Shown here one piece after another: positions 16,837 through 23,841 of a stretch of 64,000 nt of DNA. This stretch comes from WLND01 sp040398845 (GTDB taxonomy: Bacteria; Actinomycetota; Actinomycetes; S36-B12): the NCBI GenBank assembly GCA_040398845.1, contig JBBATH010000006.1, positions 62,001 to 126,000 on the forward strand, in the 5' to 3' direction. Positions within the stretch are counted from its first letter, which is position 1, and each line of letters starts with the position of its first letter. Under the pieces are notes generated by a model that worked only from the letters and a program-made list of their open reading frames with translations, searched no databases and was not told the origin of the DNA. The translations under genes and the position numbers were made by a program.

Positions 16837-18033
16837 GTGCCGTTCACCGCAGATGTTGCCGTCATCGGTGGAGGGGTCATCGGGCTTGCACTCGCCGATG
16901 CCTGGCTCGCCCGCAACCCCTCCTCGTCCGTCGTGGTCCTCGATAAGGAGGACAAGCTCGCCGAGCATGCATCAGGACGCAACAGCGGCGTTCTGCATGC
17001 CGGTTTCTACTACGCACCCGACTCGCTCAAGGCCCAACTCACTAGGCAGGGCAATGAGCGGCTTCGCGCCTTCTGCGCCGAGCGCGGGGTTGAGGTTCGC
17101 GAAACCGGCAAGGTGGTCGTTACCCGAAACGACAGCGAGAGGCCTGCTCTTCAGGAGCTCTTTCGCAGAGGCGCTGCCAATGGTGTTGAGCTCGAGATGA
17201 TCGACGAGGACCAGTTGCGCGAGCTCGAACCGCTCGCCCGCACCTGTGGCTCTGCCCTGTGGTCCCCGACGACTGCCGTGGCGAGTCCGGCCGCTGTGGT
17301 GATGGCGCTTGCCGACCGGGTACGTGAGCGTGGTGGCGACATCCGGCTCGGGACCCGCGTGATCGGAGCCGGCCCGGGTTGGGTCACCACCGATCGCGAC
17401 GGACGATGCTCGGTGGGACACATCATCAACGCCGCGGGTCTTTATGCGGACACGGTTGCCCACTGGTTCGGGGTCGGCGAGGAGTACCGGATGCTGCCCT
17501 TCAAGGGCCTGTACTGGTACGGCTCCTGGGAGCCAGGACGACTGCAACGTCATGTCTATCCGGTACCGGATTCACGCAATCCGTTCCTCGGGGTCCACCT
17601 CACCGTGACGGTTGATGGCCAAGCGAAAATCGGGCCGACCGCGATCCCCTCGCTCTGGCGCGAGGACTACGGCGGCGTCGGCGGTTTCGCCCTTGGTGAG
17701 ACGTGGGACATCGCGCGCACATATCCGTCATTCCTTGGCAGCTCGCACCATGACGTGCCCGGGCTCATCCGAACCGAGCTGCCGAAGTACTCGCGCAAGC
17801 ACCTGGTGAATCAGGCCCGCGAACTCGTGCCGTCGGTTCGGCCCGCTGACTTCACAACAAAGGGACGTCCCGGAGTCCGAGCGCAACTGCTCAACGTGCG
17901 CGAGGGGAAACTGGAGATGGACTTCGTCGTCCGCCCGGGACAGCGGTCCACGCATGTGCTCAATGCGGTGTCGCCGGCGTGGACGAGCTCGCTCGCCGTG
18001 GCCGAGTACGTCGTGGAACGAATCGTGGTGTAG
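16837..18033 (+). CDS. lhgO: L-2-hydroxyglutarate oxidase-type FAD enzyme
   Basis: A 398-aa FAD-dependent DAO-family protein starting at GTG 16837. The dinucleotide-binding motif is 'DVAVIGGGVIGLALADAWL' at residues 5-23; 'HASGRNSGVLHAGFYYAP' with the flavin-proximal His is typical of LhgO/L2HGDH. 'LPFKGLYWYG' and 'YPVPDSRNPFLGVHLTVTVDG' are further family blocks. It oxidises L-2-hydroxyglutarate to 2-oxoglutarate, passing electrons to quinone or oxygen. It starts 9 bases after the histidine kinase stop, so read-through transcription is likely though a functional link is not evident. Confidence 0.88.
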   Translation: MPFTADVAVIGGGVIGLALADAWLARNPSSSVVVLDKEDKLAEHASGRNSGVLHAGFYYAPDSLKAQLTRQGNERLRAFCAERGVEVRETGKVVVTRNDSERPALQELFRRGAANGVELEMIDEDQLRELEPLARTCGSALWSPTTAVASPAAVVMALADRVRERGGDIRLGTRVIGAGPGWVTTDRDGRCSVGHIINAAGLYADTVAHWFGVGEEYRMLPFKGLYWYGSWEPGRLQRHVYPVPDSRNPFLGVHLTVTVDGQAKIGPTAIPSLWREDYGGVGGFALGETWDIARTYPSFLGSSHHDVPGLIRTELPKYSRKHLVNQARELVPSVRPADFTTKGRPGVRAQLLNVREGKLEMDFVVRPGQRSTHVLNAVSPAWTSSLAVAEYVVERIVV

Positions 18034-18182
18034 CCCGCCTGCCGGCTGATGCTCAGCCGCGATGCCGCGGGGTTTGCGCGCAACTGCTGGATGGGGTGGT
18101 AGCCACCCAATTTCACCACCGACCCCCGAAGGGTTTCTTCGCCCGTAGGTGATGGATTGATCCACGATTACATTGGTAGTTC

Positions 18183-19682
18183 ATGAGGATAAACACCGCA
18201 GGGAGATCGTCTCGGCGCGTCGTCGTTACGGCGGCACTGTCCGTTGGAGTGGCCTTCTGTTATGGCGGGCTGGCCCCGGCGGTCATGGCGAGTCCAGGGC
18301 AGCCAGGGCTCGTGGCGTCGGTTGCGCTCCCGGGAGGGGCCAGTGCAGTGGCTGTTCAGGGGAGCATTGTGGCTGCGACCAGCGCGAGCAGCATCAGCAT
18401 CATCGACGCGAATTCGTTGACGGTGCGAGCGACGGTGAAGCTGCCGCAAGCTCCGAATCCCTACTCCAAGGCACCTCCTGAGGTCGTGCTCACCTCGGAC
18501 GGGTCGCTTGCGTACGTCTTGGCAGGACAGGGACTCTTCGTCGTCGACACCGCTGCCGGAACCCTCATTCGCTGGGTTGAGATACCCCTCGCCTGCCTCT
18601 CTGGAATGACGATCAGCCCTGATGGCGGCAGGCTCAACGTCATTGCGGATTGCAACAGCACCGATAGCGCAATCTGGGCGATAGACCCGGTGACCTTGCT
18701 CGTCGCGGAGAAGAACGTCACGCTCACGGGGTTCTCTCAAGGGCTCGGTCGCCCGTACGGGCGGCTTGCGTCGTCCTCGGATCGGACGTTTGCGATGGCC
18801 TTCCAACCAGTCTTCAAATGCCCGGACATGAACGGATGCCCGGTGCCGGACGCGATCATCTCGGTCAACGGAGCCAGCGCGACCTCCCTGTCGTCCGGTC
18901 CGGTGGCGACCGGCGTTGCACTGATCCGCGACCCGGCTGACGGCACCCTGCTCACTCTCACTCCGCAAGTGACCTGGATGGAATTCACCGGGCTGCCAGC
19001 CGATCAGTCCCTCATCCGCATTGATCCGGATTCGGGTGCCCAGTTGGGCCAGATCAATGGCTTGGGGTCGCAGACCGGATCCCTGCGCGAACCGACCTCG
19101 AACGGCGATTCGTCCTACGCTGGCGGCGAGCTGCCATCGCAGGTCGCGGCCCTGAACCTCGATCCGGTGGCCAGACGTGTGTACGGCCTGCGTAGTTCGA
19201 TGAATTCCTTCGTGGTGGTGGACCTCGTTTCCAACTCCATTCTGGGCGAGGTGAAGGTTCGGGTGAATGGGCAGTACGGGGCTGCGTTCTCAGATGGACG
19301 TGGCTACGTCGCGACCGACGCCGGCATCAACGTCATCGACCCGCAGAAGATGCTCGCGCCATCTGCGCCGCAATCGGTGTCCTTGAAGATTCGGCCTGCA
19401 GGCAAGGGCCGGGTGCAGGCGACGATCACGTGGAAAGCCCCGGTGAGCGCCGGAGCATCATCAATCACCGGATACGTGGCCCGGGCACGGTCCGAGGATC
19501 CGGGGCTCGATGTTGATATCCGCAGCCAAGCGACATGCTCGACGCGCAAGATGAAGTGCGTGCTGATCTTGAAGCAGGTCAAGACATCGGATGGTTTCTA
19601 CCCAGCCTTCTACGGCGTGCGGGTGAACGCAACGAGCAAGCTCGGAGCGGGCGCCTCGAGTCAGGTGTTCGTTAGAGGGTGA
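18183..19682 (+). CDS. Secreted beta-propeller protein with C-terminal fibronectin type III domain
   Basis: A 499-aa protein with a signal peptide (residues 1-36, 'RRVVVTAALSVGVAFCYGG' then an Ala-rich cleavage region). Residues about 40-390 hold repeated blade-like units such as 'GSIVAATSASSISIIDANSL' and 'AYVLAGQGLFVVDTAAGTL', as in YVTN/NHL-type propellers. Residues about 395-499 form an FN3-like domain ('SAPQSVSLKIRPAGKGRVQ', 'TWKAPVSAGASSITGY'). No catalytic motif is evident; an adhesive or binding role outside the cell is plausible. A degraded copy of its last 20 codons lies at 20575-20649. Confidence 0.75.
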   Translation: MRINTAGRSSRRVVVTAALSVGVAFCYGGLAPAVMASPGQPGLVASVALPGGASAVAVQGSIVAATSASSISIIDANSLTVRATVKLPQAPNPYSKAPPEVVLTSDGSLAYVLAGQGLFVVDTAAGTLIRWVEIPLACLSGMTISPDGGRLNVIADCNSTDSAIWAIDPVTLLVAEKNVTLTGFSQGLGRPYGRLASSSDRTFAMAFQPVFKCPDMNGCPVPDAIISVNGASATSLSSGPVATGVALIRDPADGTLLTLTPQVTWMEFTGLPADQSLIRIDPDSGAQLGQINGLGSQTGSLREPTSNGDSSYAGGELPSQVAALNLDPVARRVYGLRSSMNSFVVVDLVSNSILGEVKVRVNGQYGAAFSDGRGYVATDAGINVIDPQKMLAPSAPQSVSLKIRPAGKGRVQATITWKAPVSAGASSITGYVARARSEDPGLDVDIRSQATCSTRKMKCVLILKQVKTSDGFYPAFYGVRVNATSKLGAGASSQVFVRG

Positions 19683-19692
19683 CGAATGGAGG

Positions 19693-19810
19693 GGGCCGGA
19701 GGACGCTCTCTGCGATCGCCTCGCGTTCATCGCATGTAAGTGCAAACTCCCGCCGGTCGATTGCGTCATAGCCTGCGCGCATCACTGTCTGACTCGCGGA
19801 TATGTGCTGC
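19693..19810 (-). pseudogene. fragment of an AbiEii-like nucleotidyltransferase gene (C-terminal end)
   Basis: About 118 bases here match the 3' coding part of the nucleotidyltransferase gene at 20712-20829 at roughly 85 percent identity by eye (for example CCTGCGCGCAT and GCGGATATGTGCTGC shared), in the same orientation. No open frame of useful length remains. It starts only 10 bases after the stop of the propeller gene and is one half of a duplication that brackets the toxin-antitoxin genes. Confidence 0.75.
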
Positions 19811-19904
19811 GAAGGGGCCGGCGGGTCGCCAATGGAGCGTTTCGCCCCCCGAGGCGTCGTCGAACGCCCCTCCCCACGAACTATTTGTGTACTACGATAT
19901 TCGT

Positions 19905-20120
19905 GTGGGTGGTATCGGGATCAACGTCAGCGCCCGCCGGCACAGCGACGACATCGATCCCGAACCCCCGGTTCGTCGCCTCCACCTGGGTCCGGATCGC
20001 TCGGGCAACATGCTCGAGGTCGCCACGCTGCACTTCGACGACGGGCCCGTGCTCGCGATTCACGCGATGAAGATGACGAAGCAGGGCTGGCGACTCTTGA
20101 AAGGGCACCGCAATCACTAA
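19905..20120 (+). CDS. putative BrnT-like (DUF4258-type) toxin, possibly internally deleted
   Basis: From GTG 19905 the frame gives 71 aa beginning 'MGGIGINVSARRHSDDID'. The C-terminal half 'LHLGPDRSGNMLEVATLHFD' and 'LAIHAMKMTKQGWRLL' matches the actinobacterial small-toxin pattern (LGPDRAGNLLEV...IHAMP.R..) found upstream of CopG-type antitoxins. Relatives usually have about 15-20 more residues between the first His block and LGPDR, so an internal deletion is likely. No ribosome site is seen; a TACGAT hexamer ends 6 bases before the start, fitting a leaderless transcript. It overlaps the antitoxin frame by 8 bases. Confidence 0.6.
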   Translation: MGGIGINVSARRHSDDIDPEPPVRRLHLGPDRSGNMLEVATLHFDDGPVLAIHAMKMTKQGWRLLKGHRNH

Positions 20121-20385
20121 GAAAGTCCTGGGCGTCTCCTGTGGTCAGCAGATCACCCAGTCCGACATCGAGCGAATGGCGGATGAGGCCGAGCGCGGCT
20201 ACGGCGATGCGCAGCTACGCCGTACCGGTCGGGGACGGCCCTCCCTGGGTGACGGCCCGGCCAGGGCCGTCCAGGTGCGGCTGGATCCACAGTTGCACGC
20301 GGCCCTCGAGCAGCGCGCAAAAGCAGATCACAAGACCTTCAGCGAGATCGTTCGAGAGGCCCTCCACGAATACCTCGCCGTGTGA
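20113..20385 (+). CDS. CopG/RHH-type antitoxin, probably with a non-ATG start
   Basis: The C-terminal half is a ribbon-helix-helix DNA-binding domain: 'ARAVQVRLDPQLHAALEQRA' then 'HKTFSEIVREALHEYL'. The first ATG in frame (20176) would start at 'MADEAERGYGD' and cut off a conserved lead-in. The frame continues upstream without stop through 'ITKKVLGVSCGQQITQSDIER', matching the N-terminus of relatives, up to ATC 20113 (90 aa) or CTG 20128. The ATC overlaps the toxin stop codon, so translation is probably coupled and starts at a rare codon. The protein should neutralise the toxin and repress the pair. Confidence 0.72.
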   Translation: MTKKVLGVSCGQQITQSDIERMADEAERGYGDAQLRRTGRGRPSLGDGPARAVQVRLDPQLHAALEQRAKADHKTFSEIVREALHEYLAV

Positions 20386-20574
20386 GTGCGGGCCTCACGA
20401 TGGGGCCCGCATGGGCAGTTTCCGCTTGGGTACGGTGAGTCTGCACGAGCCCAGGCGACGCGGAACCGAACGGCATGGATCCCCTGACGTGGTCCCAGGC
20501 TTTCGGCGTTGCGACGCTCACCGGAATCTGCCCTACCGGAACTGCGAAGCTGTCCGGCCGCTAGCGCTCCCCAC

Positions 20575-20649
20575 GTGCGCGGCCAAACGAAGTGCTATAC
20601 GAGCAAGGTCGGTGCGGGCGCAATGGGTCAGGTGTTCCTCCGAGGGTGA
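20575..20649 (+). pseudogene. remnant of the 3' end of a propeller/FN3 gene
   Basis: Translated in frame, the segment ends 'TSKVGAGAMGQVFLRG' followed by TGA, against 'TSKLGAGASSQVFVRG' plus TGA at the end of the propeller gene (19635-19682). The nucleotide match continues a few bases past the stop (GACGAAT). No coding frame leads into it, so it is the right-hand copy of a duplicated junction. The rest of 20386-20574 shows nothing I recognise. Confidence 0.7.
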
Positions 20650-20683
20650 CGAATAAAGGGGCCGAGCCAACGTCAGGTGCGCT

Positions 20684-21249
20684 TCAGTTCTCGGCGTTCG
20701 GCGCAAGAAGTGGCCGGAGGATGCTCTCTGCGATCCCCTGACAATCATCGAATGTAAGCGTGAACTCCAGCCGGTTGATTGCGTCGAAGCCTGCGCGCAT
20801 TACTGCCTGACGCGCGGATATGTGCTGCAGGAAAGCGAGCGCATGTCGGGAAAAGAAGGGGGAGGCTTCCTCGATCGCGCCAGGATCGTGCAGATATACG
20901 GCCGCAAAGTCGAAAAGGTCCCTCGCTGTCGCGAGATTCCCTCGGTGCCACATCTTCTTGGCGACGATCTCACTCGAACGCTCGAGGACGATGGCACGGT
21001 CGAGGAGAGTGGTGGATTCGAACGGGTCTTTAAGGAGTGGGTTGGCCACCACGAAGTCGATCTCGCCTTCTGGAAGGTAGAGCTTGATGTGCCCTGCGCT
21101 CTCGTCGTAGGCGGTTGTCATGCCATACGTAGCATGAGGACGGTACCGCCACCGAATGACCAGTCAATCGGCCCACCGACACTCCGCTCAGCCTGTTCGA
21201 TCAACTCGAATGCTCGACTGAGAAGAGAGCTCCAGACGGGCTCTGCCAT
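20684..21249 (-). pseudogene. AbiEii-like nucleotidyltransferase toxin gene, broken by internal deletion
   Basis: An ATG at 21249, 1 base after the stop of the XRE gene, begins 'MAEPVWSSLLSRAFELIEQ' and reaches 'DWSFGGGTVLMLRMA' then stops at 21118. A second frame, from ATG 21121, gives 145 aa 'MTTAYDESAGHIKLYLPEGE...' with 'LERSSEIVAKKMWHRGNLATARDLFDFA', the family's C-terminal part. The roughly 30-40 residues expected between, holding the H-R-x-S-x-D-I-D catalytic motif, are missing and the frame has shifted. The toxin should be inactive although the antitoxin gene remains intact. Confidence 0.75.
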
Positions 21250-21250
21250 G

Positions 21251-21739
21251 TCACGCCCAGCGCGTGTTTGAGCTGGCGACGGTCTGAGCGAGAGCGCGCA
21301 GGTTGCGCCAGATTGTTGATGCGGGGAGGGATGTTTGCGCTGCTATCTCACGGACAGCACGTAGAAGGAGTGAATTTGAGGCTTCGTCGAGAATCGTGGT
21401 GATGTGCGGGAGCCAGGGGTCAGCAAGTGTCCCGGTGACGAGTGTGCGCTCGACTTCGGCGGCTGGGATCGATTCCTTAAAGCTCACGCTCGCGCTCGCA
21501 GCGAGTAGTTCGACTGCAGGCCGATCCGCTCGTCCGGCGACTGATCGTTTGGGTGCGATGCTCAGGCCGAGCGGGGGAAGGATGCGCAAGAGTGCATCGG
21601 CACCGATGGCGGAACGCCCCGTCTCGGCGTAGTTGATCGTGGCTCGTGAAACGCCCACCATGCGTGCCATCTGCGCCTGGCTAATCCCGCTGGCGAGACG
21701 GGTGCGCCGGATGGTGGCCCCCAACTCCGCGAGTTCCAT
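21251..21739 (-). CDS. XRE-family antitoxin of a nucleotidyltransferase (AbiEii-type) toxin pair
   Basis: A 162-aa protein. Residues about 6-62 form a helix-turn-helix domain ('GATIRRTRLASGISQAQMAR', 'VGVSRATINYAETGRSAIG'). The remainder is helical with 'SVSFKESIPAAEVERTLVTG' and 'LLRAVREIAAQTSLPASTIW', seen in stand-alone regulators paired with AbiEii-type toxins. It lies directly upstream of the broken nucleotidyltransferase, spacing 1 base. A TTGACA hexamer at 21769-21774 (minus strand) is a possible -35 element; no convincing -10 was found. Confidence 0.78.
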   Translation of the reverse strand: MELAELGATIRRTRLASGISQAQMARMVGVSRATINYAETGRSAIGADALLRILPPLGLSIAPKRSVAGRADRPAVELLAASASVSFKESIPAAEVERTLVTGTLADPWLPHITTILDEASNSLLLRAVREIAAQTSLPASTIWRNLRALAQTVASSNTRWA

Positions 21740-22322
21740 GACGCTAAGGCACGGGAATGCGAAATGTATGTCAAGAATCTTTTACACTTGAGCCGGGCAC
21801 CCTAAGCCGCCTTGCACCAGAGCATGCCCGAATCCCCTTCGAACCAAGCTCCGCGGTCATAGGTGGCCCGGGTGGACATCTGCATCTGACCTGATCAGCG
21901 CAAGCAGCGAGTTGGGCGAGACGCCATCTTGCAAAAACGAAGAATTCTATGGTGCAAATAGGCGGCTTTGAACTGTGCAAATCGACGGATTATGCCTGCA
22001 TCATGAGCCGGAGCGTGATGGCCGTCTGAGAGAGGGTGTCACAGTCGACATCAACTTGCATTCGACTTACGAGCCTGTCACTTCGAAAACGAGTGCACCC
22101 GCTGTGTAACGAGTCGCGCAACCGGTGAAGAGCCCGAGACCACCGCCTCGTTGGGCCAAGTCAATGACAGCACGCATCGCTTACGGCAAAGGAATATGGG
22201 TGTGGAATTGATGAACCTCCTTGACGTTGAAGGTTGCGAACGCATCTGCGACTACCTGGGAGGAGGAGCGACCTCTTTGCCGTCTACCCTCGACTCTCGG
22301 CAATGTCTGTGTGGCGCCAGAT
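21740..22322. other. 583-base stretch without a recognisable gene
   Basis: Apart from the promoter region of the XRE gene at its left end (TTGACA at 21769-21774 on the minus strand), I see no supported gene. Short open frames exist on both strands but have no family resemblance or ribosome site. Base composition is less GC-rich than the neighbouring operons, consistent with a decayed accessory segment between two defence-type genes. Confidence 0.6.
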
Positions 22323-23747
22323 TCACCAGGCGTTCAAGAGGTCCGCGGCGGTCCACGAATGCGTGATCCTGCGGTCGCGGACCCCCCCAGAAGCGCACAC
22401 TGCCACGAGGGGGGTTGAGACCGTGACCCCGGGAACGGCCCTGGCGTCAGCCGCCAAGGCGTCAACCTCGGCCTTCGTGGCAGACCCCTTGCTTCGCCAT
22501 TTGATCATGCCAACGAAGGACACGGCGGAAGCTGGAGAGCGATCGGCCCCGACCAGGTCGACCTCGGGAGTGTTGTTGCGTGGCCACCAGCCGCCGAGCC
22601 GGTTGACCGCCGGCCACTGCTCATCTGGCAGCAAACGTTCTAGCGACGCACGTACGACCGGTTCGATCGCACGTCCACGCCAGGCTTCAAAGCCGGCGGT
22701 GATGCGCGCGAGTGCCAGGTCCCCTCTGCCGCGCTCGACGTCGCCACAGGATGACTCCACGAAGGCGAGCCAGAACCGAAGAGATGGGTCAGCGATGCGC
22801 CAACGCTTGTCCTTGGCTGCCGTGACGATCGACAGCGGTTGGTCGGCGGCGATCACCCGCTTGTCCTGCAGGTCTTTCAGGCTCTTGGTCAAGGCCACCT
22901 GCGTCATGCCGGTGATGGCCCGTTGAATGTTGGTGAACGTCCGCTCGCCGCGTCCGCCGATCGCTGTGAGGACCTCGCGGGCGCGCACGTCCGAGCTGAA
23001 TTCGGCGCTGAGTATTCGCTCCCCCGAGACGACGAGCGAACTGGTCGAACGGCTCAGTGAGTCCTCGAGGAAGTCCAGGGGCAACATCCCTCGCTGCCAG
23101 TCTTGAACGATGAGGGGGAGGCCCCCGGAGATCAGGTAGGCGTCGAATGCCTCGAAGGCATTCAGGCCTGTCATCGAAGAAACGTCACGAGGGTTCAGAG
23201 GGTGAAGCACAAACTCTGTGCCCCGTGCGTAGTAGGGCTGGTCGTGCTCGGTGAGTTGCTCCATCATGGCCAGGTCGCCTCCGAGGAGTATGAGAAGGAC
23301 CGGCTTGCCGGCCAATTCCCTGTCCCAGATTCGCTGCAGTTCACCGCCGCCGCCCGGCAGTCCTGCTAGCAGCCACGGCACCTCGTCGAGTACGACGATG
23401 GATGGGGAGTCGGAGGGCAGGGCTGCTGCCAAGAGCGAGAGGGCCGCCGTGAGCGACGCCGGACTGTTCCCTCGAGCGACTGATGCGCGCGGAAGGTCGG
23501 ACTCGGCGATCGCTAGGGTCAGTTGAGCGAGTTCATCTGCCAACGGCGCCCCCTTGGCTGCGGCGAAGTACACCGATGGGACACCCGACCTGCGAACGAA
23601 CTCAGTCACCAATGCCGACTTGCCCACGCGACGGCGCCCGCGAAGCAGGATCGCTTGCCCCTTGTCTAGTCGGCCACCGCGCCTCACCTGATCGAGGTGA
23701 TTGGCGAGGAGTGCCAGCTCATTGACCCGCCCAACAAACCTTGCCAC
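22323..23747 (-). CDS. DUF234-type AAA ATPase with C-terminal nuclease-like domain
   Basis: A 474-aa protein of the archaeal-type ATPase/DUF234 group. It starts 'ARFVGRVNELALL'; Walker A is 'LLRGRRRVGKSALV' (near residue 38) and Walker B 'IVVLDEVPWLL' (near 118). A winged-helix part follows, then 'WRIADPSLRFWLAFV' and a C-terminal DUF234 domain with a PD-(D/E)xK-like core ('NTPEVDLVGADR' then 'VSFVGMIKWRSK'). Such proteins are linked to mobile or defence islands; function is unproven. Its promoter region carries three AT-rich 8-mers (23765-23803). Confidence 0.8.
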   Translation of the reverse strand: MARFVGRVNELALLANHLDQVRRGGRLDKGQAILLRGRRRVGKSALVTEFVRRSGVPSVYFAAAKGAPLADELAQLTLAIAESDLPRASVARGNSPASLTAALSLLAAALPSDSPSIVVLDEVPWLLAGLPGGGGELQRIWDRELAGKPVLLILLGGDLAMMEQLTEHDQPYYARGTEFVLHPLNPRDVSSMTGLNAFEAFDAYLISGGLPLIVQDWQRGMLPLDFLEDSLSRSTSSLVVSGERILSAEFSSDVRAREVLTAIGGRGERTFTNIQRAITGMTQVALTKSLKDLQDKRVIAADQPLSIVTAAKDKRWRIADPSLRFWLAFVESSCGDVERGRGDLALARITAGFEAWRGRAIEPVVRASLERLLPDEQWPAVNRLGGWWPRNNTPEVDLVGADRSPASAVSFVGMIKWRSKGSATKAEVDALAADARAVPGVTVSTPLVAVCASGGVRDRRITHSWTAADLLNAW

Positions 23748-23764
23748 AACCCTCCGCCCTTGGT

Positions 23765-23803
23765 ATTACTATGATCAAGATTACTATTCTTGGTGATAGT
23801 AAT
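23765..23803 (-). promoter_or_regulatory. AT-rich operator array before the DUF234 ATPase gene
   Basis: ATTACTAT occurs at 23765-23772 and 23780-23787, and its reverse complement ATAGTAAT at 23796-23803, in a strongly AT-rich island 18-56 bases upstream of the ATPase start. Two sites are direct repeats 15 bp apart and the third forms an inverted pair with the second (8-base spacer). This looks like a repressor operator overlapping the promoter. Confidence 0.6.
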
Positions 23804-23841
23804 GTGGCAGGGACCCCAGTGGGTCGATCTCGGAACTGCGA

